64,000 nucleotides of DNA from Pelagihabitans sp963760375 (GTDB lineage: Bacteria; Bacteroidota; Bacteroidia; Flavobacteriales; Flavobacteriaceae): NCBI GenBank assembly GCA_963760375.1, contig CAVXCS010000003.1, positions 40,878-104,877 on the forward strand, given 5' to 3'. Shown in pieces: positions 15,766-23,756 of the stretch. The notes under the pieces are model-generated. The model ran no database searches. It was not told the origin of the DNA and saw only the letters and a list, made by a program, of their open reading frames with translations. Made by a program: the position numbers and the translations under genes. Each line of letters opens with the position of its first letter. Positions within the stretch are counted from its first letter, which is position 1.

Positions 15766-15772
15766 GGATTTC

Positions 15773-16420
15773 TTATTTAAGGGTGGCCATCATCGCGGCC
15801 CCTGAGGAGGTGCCGATACGGGAAGCGCCCAAGCTTATATATTTTTTTGCGGTCTCGGCATCCTTGATGCCTCCGGATGCCTTTATTTTTATGGCCTCCC
15901 CGACCCACTTTTTTATCGAGGCAACATCTTCAAAGGTGGCTCCCAACGGACCAAATCCTGTGGAGGTCTTTACGTAATCGGCCCCGGCACGGATGGCCAT
16001 CTCGCAGGCCAGGCGTTTCTCGTTGCCATTCAAATAACAGGTCTCGAGAATTACTTTCAACACTTTATCGCCAATGGTATTTTTGACTTTTTCAATTTCG
16101 GCCTCCACCAATCCATGTTCACCCGATTTCATCCACCCGATGTTCATGACCATATCAATTTCATCCGCTCCAAGTGCAATGGCCTGCCTGGCCTCGGAGC
16201 ACTTCGTTTCCGTCAGGTTGGCGCCCGTCGGGAAGCCTACTACGGTAACCAAACGCACTCCGGTACCCCATAGGGCTTTTTTGCAGGTCGCCAAGTGGCA
16301 TCCATGCACGCAAACGGCATAAAAGTGATACCTTTTGGCTTCCTCGCACAATGTTGCAACTTCAGATATGGTGGCATCGGGCCTTAACAGGGTTTGATCT
16401 ATGTAGTTTTCCAACAGCAC
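15773..16420 (-). CDS. deoC: Deoxyribose-phosphate aldolase
   Basis: 215 residues, TIM barrel. VVGFPTGAN, DEIDMVMNIGWMKSG, LKVILETCYL and the Schiff-base Lys motif YVKTSTGFG are present; GGIKDAETAKKYI closes the phosphate site. It converts deoxyribose-5-phosphate to glyceraldehyde-3-phosphate and acetaldehyde. Its ATG overlaps the stop of the upstream TerB-like gene. With DeoD downstream it would let nucleosides feed glycolysis, with acetaldehyde as an extra electron sink. Confidence 0.94.
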   Translation of the reverse strand: MLLENYIDQTLLRPDATISEVATLCEEAKRYHFYAVCVHGCHLATCKKALWGTGVRLVTVVGFPTGANLTETKCSEARQAIALGADEIDMVMNIGWMKSGEHGLVEAEIEKVKNTIGDKVLKVILETCYLNGNEKRLACEMAIRAGADYVKTSTGFGPLGATFEDVASIKKWVGEAIKIKASGGIKDAETAKKYISLGASRIGTSSGAAMMATLK

Positions 16421-16824
16421 TATTTCAACAGCAGCCCCAACTTGCCAAGTAAGACCAACTCGCCTTTGTTTTTACCGGAGAAGGCGGCGGCTATGGCATT
16501 CGCGGTAGCCATGATAAGGTCTTTGAGGTCTTCCGTAAAAACAGTGGGATGTTCCTTGTAAAATTTGGTAAAGGCATCAAAACACGCATTGCTTTGCTTC
16601 TCATATTCCAGGAGCCAGTCAAAAACAATTTCGATTTGGTAGGCGGCGTCGGTGCCATACCGATCTTCAAGCGAATCCACATCGAGCCATTTTTCCCGTA
16701 TGATCTCTTTGAGCCGATCTAATTCTTTGATATGTACTGCATCGTCTGCCATGGCGATGGCATAGAACAGTTTTCCCAGGTTTTGGTACAATTGGTGGCC
16801 GATTTTCTCAGAATTTGTCATCAT
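16420..16824 (-). CDS. TerB-like small helical protein
   Basis: 134 residues. The helix KLFYAIAMADDAVHIKELD, with the acidic A-D-D, resembles the metal-binding first repeat of TerB/DjlA-N domains; a second part, FDAFTKFYKEHPTVF, follows. No transmembrane helix. First gene of the TerB-like/deoC/deoD operon and closest to the operator at 16878. The relation to nucleoside catabolism is unknown. Confidence 0.6.
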   Translation of the reverse strand: MMTNSEKIGHQLYQNLGKLFYAIAMADDAVHIKELDRLKEIIREKWLDVDSLEDRYGTDAAYQIEIVFDWLLEYEKQSNACFDAFTKFYKEHPTVFTEDLKDLIMATANAIAAAFSGKNKGELVLLGKLGLLLK

Positions 16825-16846
16825 ATTTTCAATGGTATAGCAATTT

Positions 16847-16889
16847 CAAATCTAACTTTAAATTGATTTTCGAGATATGATAAATGTCA
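16847..16889 (-). promoter_or_regulatory. CRP/FNR-type operator plus consensus -7 box for the deoCD operon
   Basis: Minus strand: TGACATTTATCA (16889-16878), 23-bp spacer, TAGATTTG (16854-16847; 6 of 6). The start of transcription is near 16841, about 17 nt before the ATG at 16824. Confidence 0.8.
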
Positions 16890-16908
16890 GTTATAAAAGC
16901 TAATTTTG
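16878..16908 (+). promoter_or_regulatory. Histidine kinase promoter overlapped by the same operator
   Basis: TAATTTTG (16901-16908) is a perfect -7 box just 4 nt before the kinase ATG, so the mRNA would be almost leaderless. The palindrome lies only 11 bp upstream, where it would cover the -33 region; regulator bound for deoCD activation could repress the kinase gene. Confidence 0.45.
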
Positions 16909-16912
16909 AAAC

Positions 16913-18436
16913 ATGCAGGTTTTTCAAAAGAACAGTAATATTTTCAACTTGCTTTCGGAAGGGGTGTCCGAAGGCATTATTGTCGTCAATAATGAACAGG
17001 TGATTGTGGCCACCAATTCGTCCGCGGAGGAGATGTTCGGTTATTCAAAGGATGAATTATTGGGACAATCGTTGAATCTACTGATTCCAACAAAGCATCG
17101 ACATGCGCATAAAAATTATGTGACCCATTTCGTGGACAAAAGTGAAAAACGTCAGATGGGTCGAGGTAGAAACCTGTACGGCCTGCACAAAAATGGGGAA
17201 GAGTTCCCCCTCGAAGCGGGTTTAAATCCCTTTGAACTTTATGGATCCCATTATGTCATGGCCCTGGTCATGGATATTACCGAGCGAAAGAAGGCCGAAA
17301 AGGAACTGATCCATTGGTCGACGATTTTTAACGAATCATTAAATGAGATTTTTATTTTTGATGCGAAGACCCTCCATTTTAAAAATGTGAACAAGGGCGC
17401 TCTGAAGAATATGGGCTATGATTTGGAAGAATTCAGGAAATTGACGCCCGTTGACATCAAACCCATGTACGATGAAACCGGATTTCGAAATCTGATCGCC
17501 CCGTTGCTCGACCGGCAAAAGGAAAAATTGGAATTTGAGTCCTTGCACCAACGAAAGGACGGTACTACCTATCCGGTGGAAGTACACTTGCAGATGTCTG
17601 ACTTGAGCGAAGAAAAAGTGTTCGTTGCGATCATTTTGGATATTACCGAGAGGAAGAACTATACGGAAAAATTGGAAAGGACCGTTGAAGAACGCACCAA
17701 ACAGCTCACCGATGCCTTGGCGAAGGAGAAAGAACTCAACGAACTGAAGACCCGTTTTTTATCCCTGGTCTCCCACGAGTTCAAGACCCCGTTGAGCAGT
17801 ATCCTGACCTCGGTCACCCTGCTGTCGAAATACGACCGGACAGAACAACAGGGCAATCGGGAAAAGCATGTGGACACCATCAAAAACAAGGTGCGTTATT
17901 TAGATGCCATCCTCAACGATTTTCTTTCCCTGGAGCGTTTGGAATCGGGGAAGGTGAATTACAAAATAGATCGCTTTCCCTTGAGCAAATTGATAAACGA
18001 AGTGGTATACGATGCCAATATGTTGTTGAAGGAGGGCCAAAAAATAATATACCCCCATGATATCGATCATATTACAGTGGCGTTCGAGGAGAAGATCTTA
18101 GAGTTGGCCTTGTCGAATTTGGTACACAACGCCATTAAATATTCGGCCGAGCATACCGTGGTGGAAATTCAGGTGAAGAAAGACAACCAGCTCTTGGAGC
18201 TCGATATTATCGATCAAGGAATAGGCATTCCGTCCCAAGAGCAAAAACATATTTTTAATCGTTATTTTAGGGCGGAGAACGCCCTCCTGAGCCAAGGCAC
18301 GGGAATTGGGTTGAGCATCACCAAACAACATCTTGAAAATTTGGGCGCTTCCCTTAGTTTTGTCAGTGAAGAAAATAAAGGATCTATATTTACGATAAAA
18401 ATTCCGGAAAACATGGCAGCGAAAGCCACTTCATGA
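16913..18436 (+). CDS. Soluble PAS-PAS sensor histidine kinase, FixL-like first PAS
   Basis: 507 residues, no membrane helix. PAS1 (about 12-125): GYSKDELLGQSLN, IPTKHRHAHKNYVTHF, GRGRNLYGLHKNGEEFP. Aligned by eye to rhizobial FixL, His66 falls on the haem-ligand His and Arg86 on the ligand-contacting Arg, with the same 20-residue spacing. PAS2 (about 130-250) lacks this His. A coiled coil leads to HisKA with SLVSHEFKTPLSS, then HATPase_c with NAIKYS, DQGIGIP and GTGIGLSI. The response regulator gene follows 92 nt later. Oxygen or NO sensing by haem is an inference; PAS folds with these residues do not always bind haem. Confidence 0.9.
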   Translation: MQVFQKNSNIFNLLSEGVSEGIIVVNNEQVIVATNSSAEEMFGYSKDELLGQSLNLLIPTKHRHAHKNYVTHFVDKSEKRQMGRGRNLYGLHKNGEEFPLEAGLNPFELYGSHYVMALVMDITERKKAEKELIHWSTIFNESLNEIFIFDAKTLHFKNVNKGALKNMGYDLEEFRKLTPVDIKPMYDETGFRNLIAPLLDRQKEKLEFESLHQRKDGTTYPVEVHLQMSDLSEEKVFVAIILDITERKNYTEKLERTVEERTKQLTDALAKEKELNELKTRFLSLVSHEFKTPLSSILTSVTLLSKYDRTEQQGNREKHVDTIKNKVRYLDAILNDFLSLERLESGKVNYKIDRFPLSKLINEVVYDANMLLKEGQKIIYPHDIDHITVAFEEKILELALSNLVHNAIKYSAEHTVVEIQVKKDNQLLELDIIDQGIGIPSQEQKHIFNRYFRAENALLSQGTGIGLSITKQHLENLGASLSFVSEENKGSIFTIKIPENMAAKATS

Positions 18437-18528
18437 CATGCTGGGCCTGGTTTCGGATCGGTGCAGCGCACTATGGAATCCGGATAGATCTTAGCCATGG
18501 GTTTTGGACGAAAAAATAAAACGGAGAG

Positions 18529-19581
18529 ATGAAGAGCGTACTTTTAATCGAAGATGATAAGGCCCTTAGGGAAAATACCGCCGAGCTGCTCGAACTATCG
18601 AACTATGCTGTAATGACCGCTTCCAATGGGATTATCGGGATACAAATGGCCAAAGATCACCGGCCCGACGTTATTGTATGCGATATCATGATGCCGGAAC
18701 TCGATGGATACGGCGTGCTCCAAAGCCTGGCCTCCCATGAAAATACCGTAAACATTCCCTTTATTTTTCTTTCGGCCAAAACAGAGCACAAGGAAATCAG
18801 AAAGGGGATGGACCTTGGCGCAGACGATTACCTGACCAAACCTTTTGAGGAAGACGACCTGATCAGCGCCATTGAGAGCAGGCTGGCCAAGGCCGAGATA
18901 TTGGCAAGAATGAACCAGGCACCTCCGGTTAGATCGGAAATTTCGGATGAAGAGATGCGGTCCTTGAACGAACTCAAGAATTTTTTTGATGATAATGGGG
19001 AAGAGGAACGCTTTGCCGAAGGTCAAATGATCTTCAAGGAAGGTACGCACACCCATAAAATTTACCTTATCCTAAAAGGCTTGGTGAAATGTCATAAAAT
19101 CGATGCCGATGGGAAGGAATTGATCACCTCCCTTTACAGGGCAGATGATTTTTTGGGACTGACCTCTTTTATCAACAACGTGCCCTATCAAGAATCGGCA
19201 ACGGCCATGGAGGAAGTGGTACTTGTAGGCATTTCAAAGTCGCGGTTAAAGGACGTTTTGGAGCAAAACCATTCCATTTCGCTGGAACTGATGGAACTCT
19301 TGACCCAAAACATTACCGATATCAAGGGCCAATTGTTGCAGATGGCCTATAGTTCCGTGAGAAAGAAAACCGCCCAAACCCTGCTGCAGTTCGCAGAGGT
19401 CTTGAATAAAAAAACAGAAGATCCCATCAAAATTTCAAGGAACGATCTTGCCAGTGTAGCGGGCATCGCCACCGAAACCCTGATCCGTACGCTTAGCGGA
19501 TTCAAGAAAGAAGGCCTCATCGCCATCGAAGGCAGGAACATCAGGATCAAGGAATTGAAAGCCCTGCATCACGTATCATAG
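18529..19581 (+). CDS. Response regulator fused to CRP/FNR-type DNA-binding module
   Basis: 350 residues. Receiver (1-122): acidic pair Asp9/Asp10, phospho-acceptor Asp52 in CDIMMPELDG, LSAKTE, and Lys in YLTKPF. After a linker, a cNMP-binding-like barrel (about 150-265: FAEGQMIFKEGTHTHKIYLI, LYRADDFLGLTSF) and an HTH_Crp domain (about 275-345: ISRNDLASVAGIATETLIRT). Glu316 and Arg320 fit the FNR/CRP recognition-helix positions that read TGA half-sites. Only isolated Cys residues are present, so an FNR Fe-S cluster is unlikely. Predicted activator of the TGA-N6-TCA promoters across this island, phosphorylated by the adjacent kinase. Confidence 0.93.
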   Translation: MKSVLLIEDDKALRENTAELLELSNYAVMTASNGIIGIQMAKDHRPDVIVCDIMMPELDGYGVLQSLASHENTVNIPFIFLSAKTEHKEIRKGMDLGADDYLTKPFEEDDLISAIESRLAKAEILARMNQAPPVRSEISDEEMRSLNELKNFFDDNGEEERFAEGQMIFKEGTHTHKIYLILKGLVKCHKIDADGKELITSLYRADDFLGLTSFINNVPYQESATAMEEVVLVGISKSRLKDVLEQNHSISLELMELLTQNITDIKGQLLQMAYSSVRKKTAQTLLQFAEVLNKKTEDPIKISRNDLASVAGIATETLIRTLSGFKKEGLIAIEGRNIRIKELKALHHVS

Positions 19582-19619
19582 GGATCCTCGTCGATCAATG
19601 GATCATTTCACCCCATAAG

Positions 19620-19662
19620 TGATATTTATCATAACGGGATTTTATTTAGGGAGCTACATTTG
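19620..19662 (+). promoter_or_regulatory. CRP/FNR-type operator plus consensus -7 box for USP-2
   Basis: TGATATTTATCA (19620-19631), 23-bp spacer, TACATTTG (19655-19662; 6 of 6). Leader about 41 nt to ATG 19710. Confidence 0.82.
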
Positions 19663-19709
19663 GAGGTAGTATGTTAAAAAACCGCCAACCAGCCCATGAA
19701 ATTCCTTGA

Positions 19710-20543
19710 ATGAAGCAGATACTAGTTCCCACCGATTTTTCATCGAACGCATGGAATGCCTTTGAATTTGCCCGAAAGCGATTCGAACATGTTCCCTGTC
19801 GGTTTTATATCCTGCACGTGGCAGACCTTGCCGACTCGCCAGTAGTGTCCAATTCCTTGGTTTTTGCGAAGTCTGAAAACAAAGCTGCCAGAAAAGATTT
19901 GCGTACCCTTTTCGAAAGAATTTCGAGATTACCGCCCAATAAGAACCATAAATTCATGGCACTACAAGAATATGGCTATTTCGTGGATATGGTGCGTAAG
20001 TCCATTGCCGAGAACAACATCGATTTGCTGGTGATGGGAACCAAGGGTGCCGATGGGCTAAAGGAAAGTGTTATCGGCAGCAATACCGGCGATGTCATCC
20101 ACAAGGTACATTGCGATATTATGATCGTTCCTGAAAACGCCGTTTTTCGGCCAGTTCATGAAGTGGTATTTCCAACGGAATTCAATGATTTTTACACCCA
20201 CCATATCCTTGAATCCATATCGGATCTTTTGGCCGAAGACCAAACGAATTTGCGTGTGATGCACGTGAAGGTCAACAACGGGAGGCTCAACCAAAATCAG
20301 GAATTCAATAGGGCCTACCTGGAGGATTATCTGGAGGAGGTTGCTGGGAATGCCCATTCTTTCCATACCATCACCAACACCAAGGTATCCAAGGCAATAG
20401 AGGTTTTTGTGGACCAAATGGGCATCGATTTGGTAGTGATGGTGGCCAAGAATTTAAATTTTCTGCAACAGCTCTTTTTCGATTCCTCGATCAAGAAGCT
20501 AAGTTTCCACACTGAGGTCCCGATGCTGGTATTGCACGATTAA
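19710..20543 (+). CDS. Universal stress protein, two domains (USP-2)
   Basis: 277 residues. Domain 1 begins MKQILVPTDFSSNAW and has the nucleotide loop GTKGADGLKESVIGSNT from residue 110. Domain 2 begins near EVVFPTEFNDF and ends VMVAKNLNFLQQLFF; it has lost the glycines of the ATP loop. It is the first USP gene after the RR-CRP gene, in its own transcription unit, and its C-terminal domain is most similar to that of USP-6 (same AKNLNFLQ segment). Confidence 0.92.
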   Translation: MKQILVPTDFSSNAWNAFEFARKRFEHVPCRFYILHVADLADSPVVSNSLVFAKSENKAARKDLRTLFERISRLPPNKNHKFMALQEYGYFVDMVRKSIAENNIDLLVMGTKGADGLKESVIGSNTGDVIHKVHCDIMIVPENAVFRPVHEVVFPTEFNDFYTHHILESISDLLAEDQTNLRVMHVKVNNGRLNQNQEFNRAYLEDYLEEVAGNAHSFHTITNTKVSKAIEVFVDQMGIDLVVMVAKNLNFLQQLFFDSSIKKLSFHTEVPMLVLHD

Positions 20544-20566
20544 ATGGCTTTTTTTTTCTTCCCCAC

Positions 20567-20609
20567 TGATAATTATCATAGATTTTAGCGACCTGCAACC
20601 ATACTTTTG
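20567..20609 (+). promoter_or_regulatory. CRP/FNR-type operator plus consensus -7 box for USP-3/4/5 operon
   Basis: TGATAATTATCA (20567-20578), a perfect palindrome, then 23 bp, then TACTTTTG (20602-20609; 6 of 6). The transcript would have an unusually long leader of about 140 nt before the start at 20754/20760. Confidence 0.85.
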
Positions 20610-20753
20610 AACGGTAGTGCAATTGTATTTGGGGACAATCCCAGAGCCACGGATATTCTGTTGGCCGCACTGAATAGAATACCTTCGGAGTCCCATTTCA
20701 GTTGAAACAGCAGGTTCACAACTTTTACCGGGTCCCCGATCGACATAAAAAAA

Positions 20754-21605
20754 ATGCTGATGAGAACTGTTTTGATTCCCACCGATTTTTCCGCAAATGC
20801 CCGTCATGCCATTGATTATGCATTGCAACTCTATAAATGCGAAAAGACCAATTTTCATTTTTTGCATGCCTATTCCGATTCGTTTTACGACTTGTTCAAG
20901 GCGGCCAAAACAGATAAAGTAGAGGAGCAGAAAGAAAAGGCCAAGATCAAATCGGATGCTTCCCTTCAAAAGCTTTTGGAAGAAGTAAGCTCCAAGACGA
21001 ATAATCCGTTGCATACCTACATGTCCATTTCCGCTTTCGACACCTTGGTCGATGCCGTGAACGATTTTGCCAATAAAATAAATGTAGATGCTGTGATCAT
21101 GGGTACCAAGGGAGAAACTGCCGACAAAAAGATCACCTTCGGAAGCCACACGGTTCAAGTGTTCAAATATGTAAAATGCCCTGTTTTGGCCATTCCACAA
21201 CAATGTGAATACCAACAACCCAAAAAAATTCTTTTTCCGACCGATTATATGCTGCCTTACAAACGAAGGGAGCTCAAACTCCTCAACGATATGGCGGCCC
21301 AATTCAAATCTAAGATCTACTGTCTGTATTTCTCCGATTTTGAAGAGCTGAGCAATAGGCAGATCGACAACAAAAGGTTCCTGAGGGAATCGCTTTCCAA
21401 GGCCTATCTTTTTTACGAAAGACTGCCGGTCGACAACAAGGCCAAAGCTATTTTGGACTATATCGACAAAAACGATATTTCAATGCTGGTGATGGTGAAT
21501 TCGCGCCATTCTTTTTTGGAGGATATGCTCTATCGCTCAACCGTCGATGAAATTGGGTTGCATGCCAACATTCCATTTTTGGTCATGCAAAACCTGCCCA
21601 GATAA
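20754..21605 (+). CDS. Universal stress protein, two domains (USP-3)
   Basis: 283 residues; ATG 20760 (MRTVLIPTDF) is as likely a start as 20754. Domain 1 loop GTKGETADKKITFGSHT from about residue 117. Domain 2, from KKILFPTDYMLPYK, has a degenerate loop (MVNSRHSFLEDMLYR). The first domain has a Lys/Glu-rich insert (KVEEQKEKAKIK) not seen in the others. First of three USP genes spaced 16 and 7 nt apart, so one operon. Confidence 0.92.
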   Translation: MLMRTVLIPTDFSANARHAIDYALQLYKCEKTNFHFLHAYSDSFYDLFKAAKTDKVEEQKEKAKIKSDASLQKLLEEVSSKTNNPLHTYMSISAFDTLVDAVNDFANKINVDAVIMGTKGETADKKITFGSHTVQVFKYVKCPVLAIPQQCEYQQPKKILFPTDYMLPYKRRELKLLNDMAAQFKSKIYCLYFSDFEELSNRQIDNKRFLRESLSKAYLFYERLPVDNKAKAILDYIDKNDISMLVMVNSRHSFLEDMLYRSTVDEIGLHANIPFLVMQNLPR

Positions 21606-21621
21606 TTTGATCCCTTACGAT

Positions 21622-22476
21622 ATGAAGAAAATACTTTTGCCCACCGATTTTTCTGAAAATGCATGGAATGCCATTGCCTATGCACTGGAATTTTTTAAAA
21701 ATGAAAACTGCACCTTTTACATCCTGCATACCTATACCCCTTTGTTCTATCGATTGGATTATATGATGGGCGGTCCGGAATTCAGTGCCGTTCCCGATGT
21801 AGGTGTCGATTTGTCGCTGGCGGGCCTGGAGAAAACCATGACCGACATAAAATCGCGCCATCCCAACAAAAAACATAGTTTTAAAACCGTTTCCGCCTTC
21901 AACACCCTCACCGATGAGATCAACAACCTATGTGAAAGCCATAAGATCGATTTGATCGTGATGGGGACCCAGGGGGCTACCGGAGCCAAGGAAATATTAT
22001 TGGGCACCAATACGGTGTACGTGATCAGAAAGGCCAAGGTGCCCGTATTGGCCATTCCGGAAAATTTCCGTTTCAAGCCGGTCCAAAAGATTTTGTTCGC
22101 AGTGGATTATTGGTCCCGCTATAAGGAGGCCGAGCTTAGATTCCTGAACGAAATGATTCATTTAAATGCCGCAAAGTTGATGGTGATGCATGCCGGTGAA
22201 GAGCAGGAATTGAAGGAAGTGCAGACCAAGAACAAAGCCTATCTGATGGATTATTTTAAGTCGATCGATGCGAAGTTCGAAGAAATGAAAGATCGGTACA
22301 TGCCCAATGCCGTTCATGACTACATCGCTGAACAAAGCATAGACCTATTGGCCATGATGAACCGAAAACATTCATTTTTGGATAGACTGTTGGTCAAGCA
22401 GAATATAGATGCCATTGGGTACCATGTCAAAATTCCGTTTTTGGTAATGAAAGACACCGCAAAAATATCTAAATAA
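21622..22476 (+). CDS. Universal stress protein, two domains (USP-4)
   Basis: 284 residues from ATG 21622 (MKKILLPTDFSENAW); the frame extends upstream to 21547, but that part overlaps USP-3. ATP loop GTQGATGAKEILLGTNT in domain 1. Domain 2 starts KILFAVDYWSRYKEAE and ends MMNRKHSFLDRLL, without loop glycines. Middle gene of the USP-3/4/5 operon; closest in sequence to USP-7 (shared HTYTP and GAKE-LLG-NTV segments). Confidence 0.92.
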   Translation: MKKILLPTDFSENAWNAIAYALEFFKNENCTFYILHTYTPLFYRLDYMMGGPEFSAVPDVGVDLSLAGLEKTMTDIKSRHPNKKHSFKTVSAFNTLTDEINNLCESHKIDLIVMGTQGATGAKEILLGTNTVYVIRKAKVPVLAIPENFRFKPVQKILFAVDYWSRYKEAELRFLNEMIHLNAAKLMVMHAGEEQELKEVQTKNKAYLMDYFKSIDAKFEEMKDRYMPNAVHDYIAEQSIDLLAMMNRKHSFLDRLLVKQNIDAIGYHVKIPFLVMKDTAKISK

Positions 22477-22483
22477 GTAGCCG

Positions 22484-23326
22484 ATGCATAACATATTGCT
22501 GCCCACCGATTTTTCAGATGACGCATGGAATGCCATTTTTACTGCGCTAAAACTCTTTAACAAAGAAGAATGTAAGTTTTATCTGTTGAATGCCTACGAG
22601 CCCAATCTGCTGAACATTCTGGGCGACAAAAGTGAACAGCGCCTCGCGGCCATCTACGATTCCCTCGCCACCGAATCGCAACTGAAACTAAAGGAATCGT
22701 TAGCATACCTGATCAAAAATCACGAGAATCCGAAACACAGTTTTGAAACTGTTTCAAAACGGGACGGCTTGGTGAATGCGGTTCGAGACCTTCAAAAACA
22801 ACAGGGTTTTGAGCTGGTGGTCATGGGCACCAAAGGGGCGACCGGGGCAAAAGAGGTTTTTGTGGGGAGCAATACCGTTAAGGTGATCAAGGATATGCGG
22901 ACTTGTCCGATTTTGGCGGTGCCGGGAGATTATAATTTTCAGGTATTGAAACAAATCGTTTTACCGACCGACTATACACATACATTTAAGGGGCCGGCAC
23001 TTGCGTTGCCCAAATCCCTGGCCAAAAAGTGGGGTGCGCTGATCCACATCCTGTACGCCTCATCGGGACAAGATCTTGACCGGGAACAGCAAACCCATAA
23101 AAAACAGCTCGAGGCCCTCTTGGATGGTCTTCATCTAAACTTCCAGGAAATTGCGTTACAGGCCGATGTGTCGGATGCCATTGAAAGTTACGTTGGCGAG
23201 ATCAATGCAGATTTACTTATTTTGGTGCATCACCGGCACAGCTTTTTCGAAAAATTGACCAGGGAGGCGGTCATCAAAAAAATAGCCTTCAAATCGGAAG
23301 TTCCTTTATTGGTCATTCCTGATTGA
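22484..23326 (+). CDS. Universal stress protein, two domains (USP-5)
   Basis: 280 residues. MHNILLPTDFSDDAW at the start; loop GTKGATGAKEVFVGSNT in domain 1. Domain 2 (IVLPTDYTHTFKG onward) ends LVHHRHSFFEKLTR, loop lost. Last gene of the operon; the next gene is convergent, with no obvious hairpin in the 37-nt gap. Confidence 0.92.
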   Translation: MHNILLPTDFSDDAWNAIFTALKLFNKEECKFYLLNAYEPNLLNILGDKSEQRLAAIYDSLATESQLKLKESLAYLIKNHENPKHSFETVSKRDGLVNAVRDLQKQQGFELVVMGTKGATGAKEVFVGSNTVKVIKDMRTCPILAVPGDYNFQVLKQIVLPTDYTHTFKGPALALPKSLAKKWGALIHILYASSGQDLDREQQTHKKQLEALLDGLHLNFQEIALQADVSDAIESYVGEINADLLILVHHRHSFFEKLTREAVIKKIAFKSEVPLLVIPD

Positions 23327-23363
23327 AAGCGTGCTTTGATAAAATAGCAAGAGCAAAATCCGC

Positions 23364-23639
23364 TTATAAAGCGATGTCCGATTTGAAATCGCCTTGCATC
23401 CAGTTCTTGGAGTCCGGGGCGGTACAATTATAATCGGTTATCGGATGACCGATCCTGCGAAGTTCCTGTTTTACCTTTTCAAAACAACCGGGGCTGTCAT
23501 ATAGAAAGGAAACCATCCCCCCGATGATATCGATGTCGACGATCCTGATATCGAGGATGCGACTGAGGTTTCTCATAATGGTATTCTGCGATTCGATCGA
23601 TTTTAAATCTTCAATTTTTGCGGTGGCTTTCATGGGCAT
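23364..23639 (-). CDS. Small protein with ferredoxin-like (HMA-like) pattern, no metal cysteines
   Basis: 91 residues (ATG 23639 or 23633). The segment MRNLSRILDIRIVDIDIIGG, then MVSFLYDSP, then FEKVKQELRRIGHPI, has the beta-alpha-beta-beta-alpha-beta rhythm of heavy-metal-associated domains, but the CxxC loop is absent. Similar small proteins occur in Bacteroidota stress loci; function unknown. It has a perfect -7 box 23 bp from the shared operator at 23687. Confidence 0.6.
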   Translation of the reverse strand: MPMKATAKIEDLKSIESQNTIMRNLSRILDIRIVDIDIIGGMVSFLYDSPGCFEKVKQELRRIGHPITDYNCTAPDSKNWMQGDFKSDIAL

Positions 23640-23655
23640 ATTTTTCTGGGTTATG

Positions 23656-23698
23656 CAAAATTAAGGAAATGGTGACGCCTTTAAAATGACCTGGGTCA
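23656..23698 (-). promoter_or_regulatory. Shared operator plus consensus -7 box toward the 91-aa gene
   Basis: Minus strand: TGACCCAGGTCA (23698-23687), 23-bp spacer, TAATTTTG (23663-23656; 6 of 6). Leader about 11-17 nt. Confidence 0.8.
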
Positions 23699-23729
23699 TG
23701 TGTGTGCTTTTTTATTTTACCTTGGTTTG
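23687..23729 (+). promoter_or_regulatory. Same operator plus -7 box toward the ROK kinase
   Basis: TGACCTGGGTCA (23687-23698), 23-bp spacer, TTGGTTTG (23722-23729; 5 of 6). Both flanking genes can be driven from a single palindrome. Confidence 0.7.
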
Positions 23730-23756
23730 TAATTCTAAATAAATAATGGGGATCTA

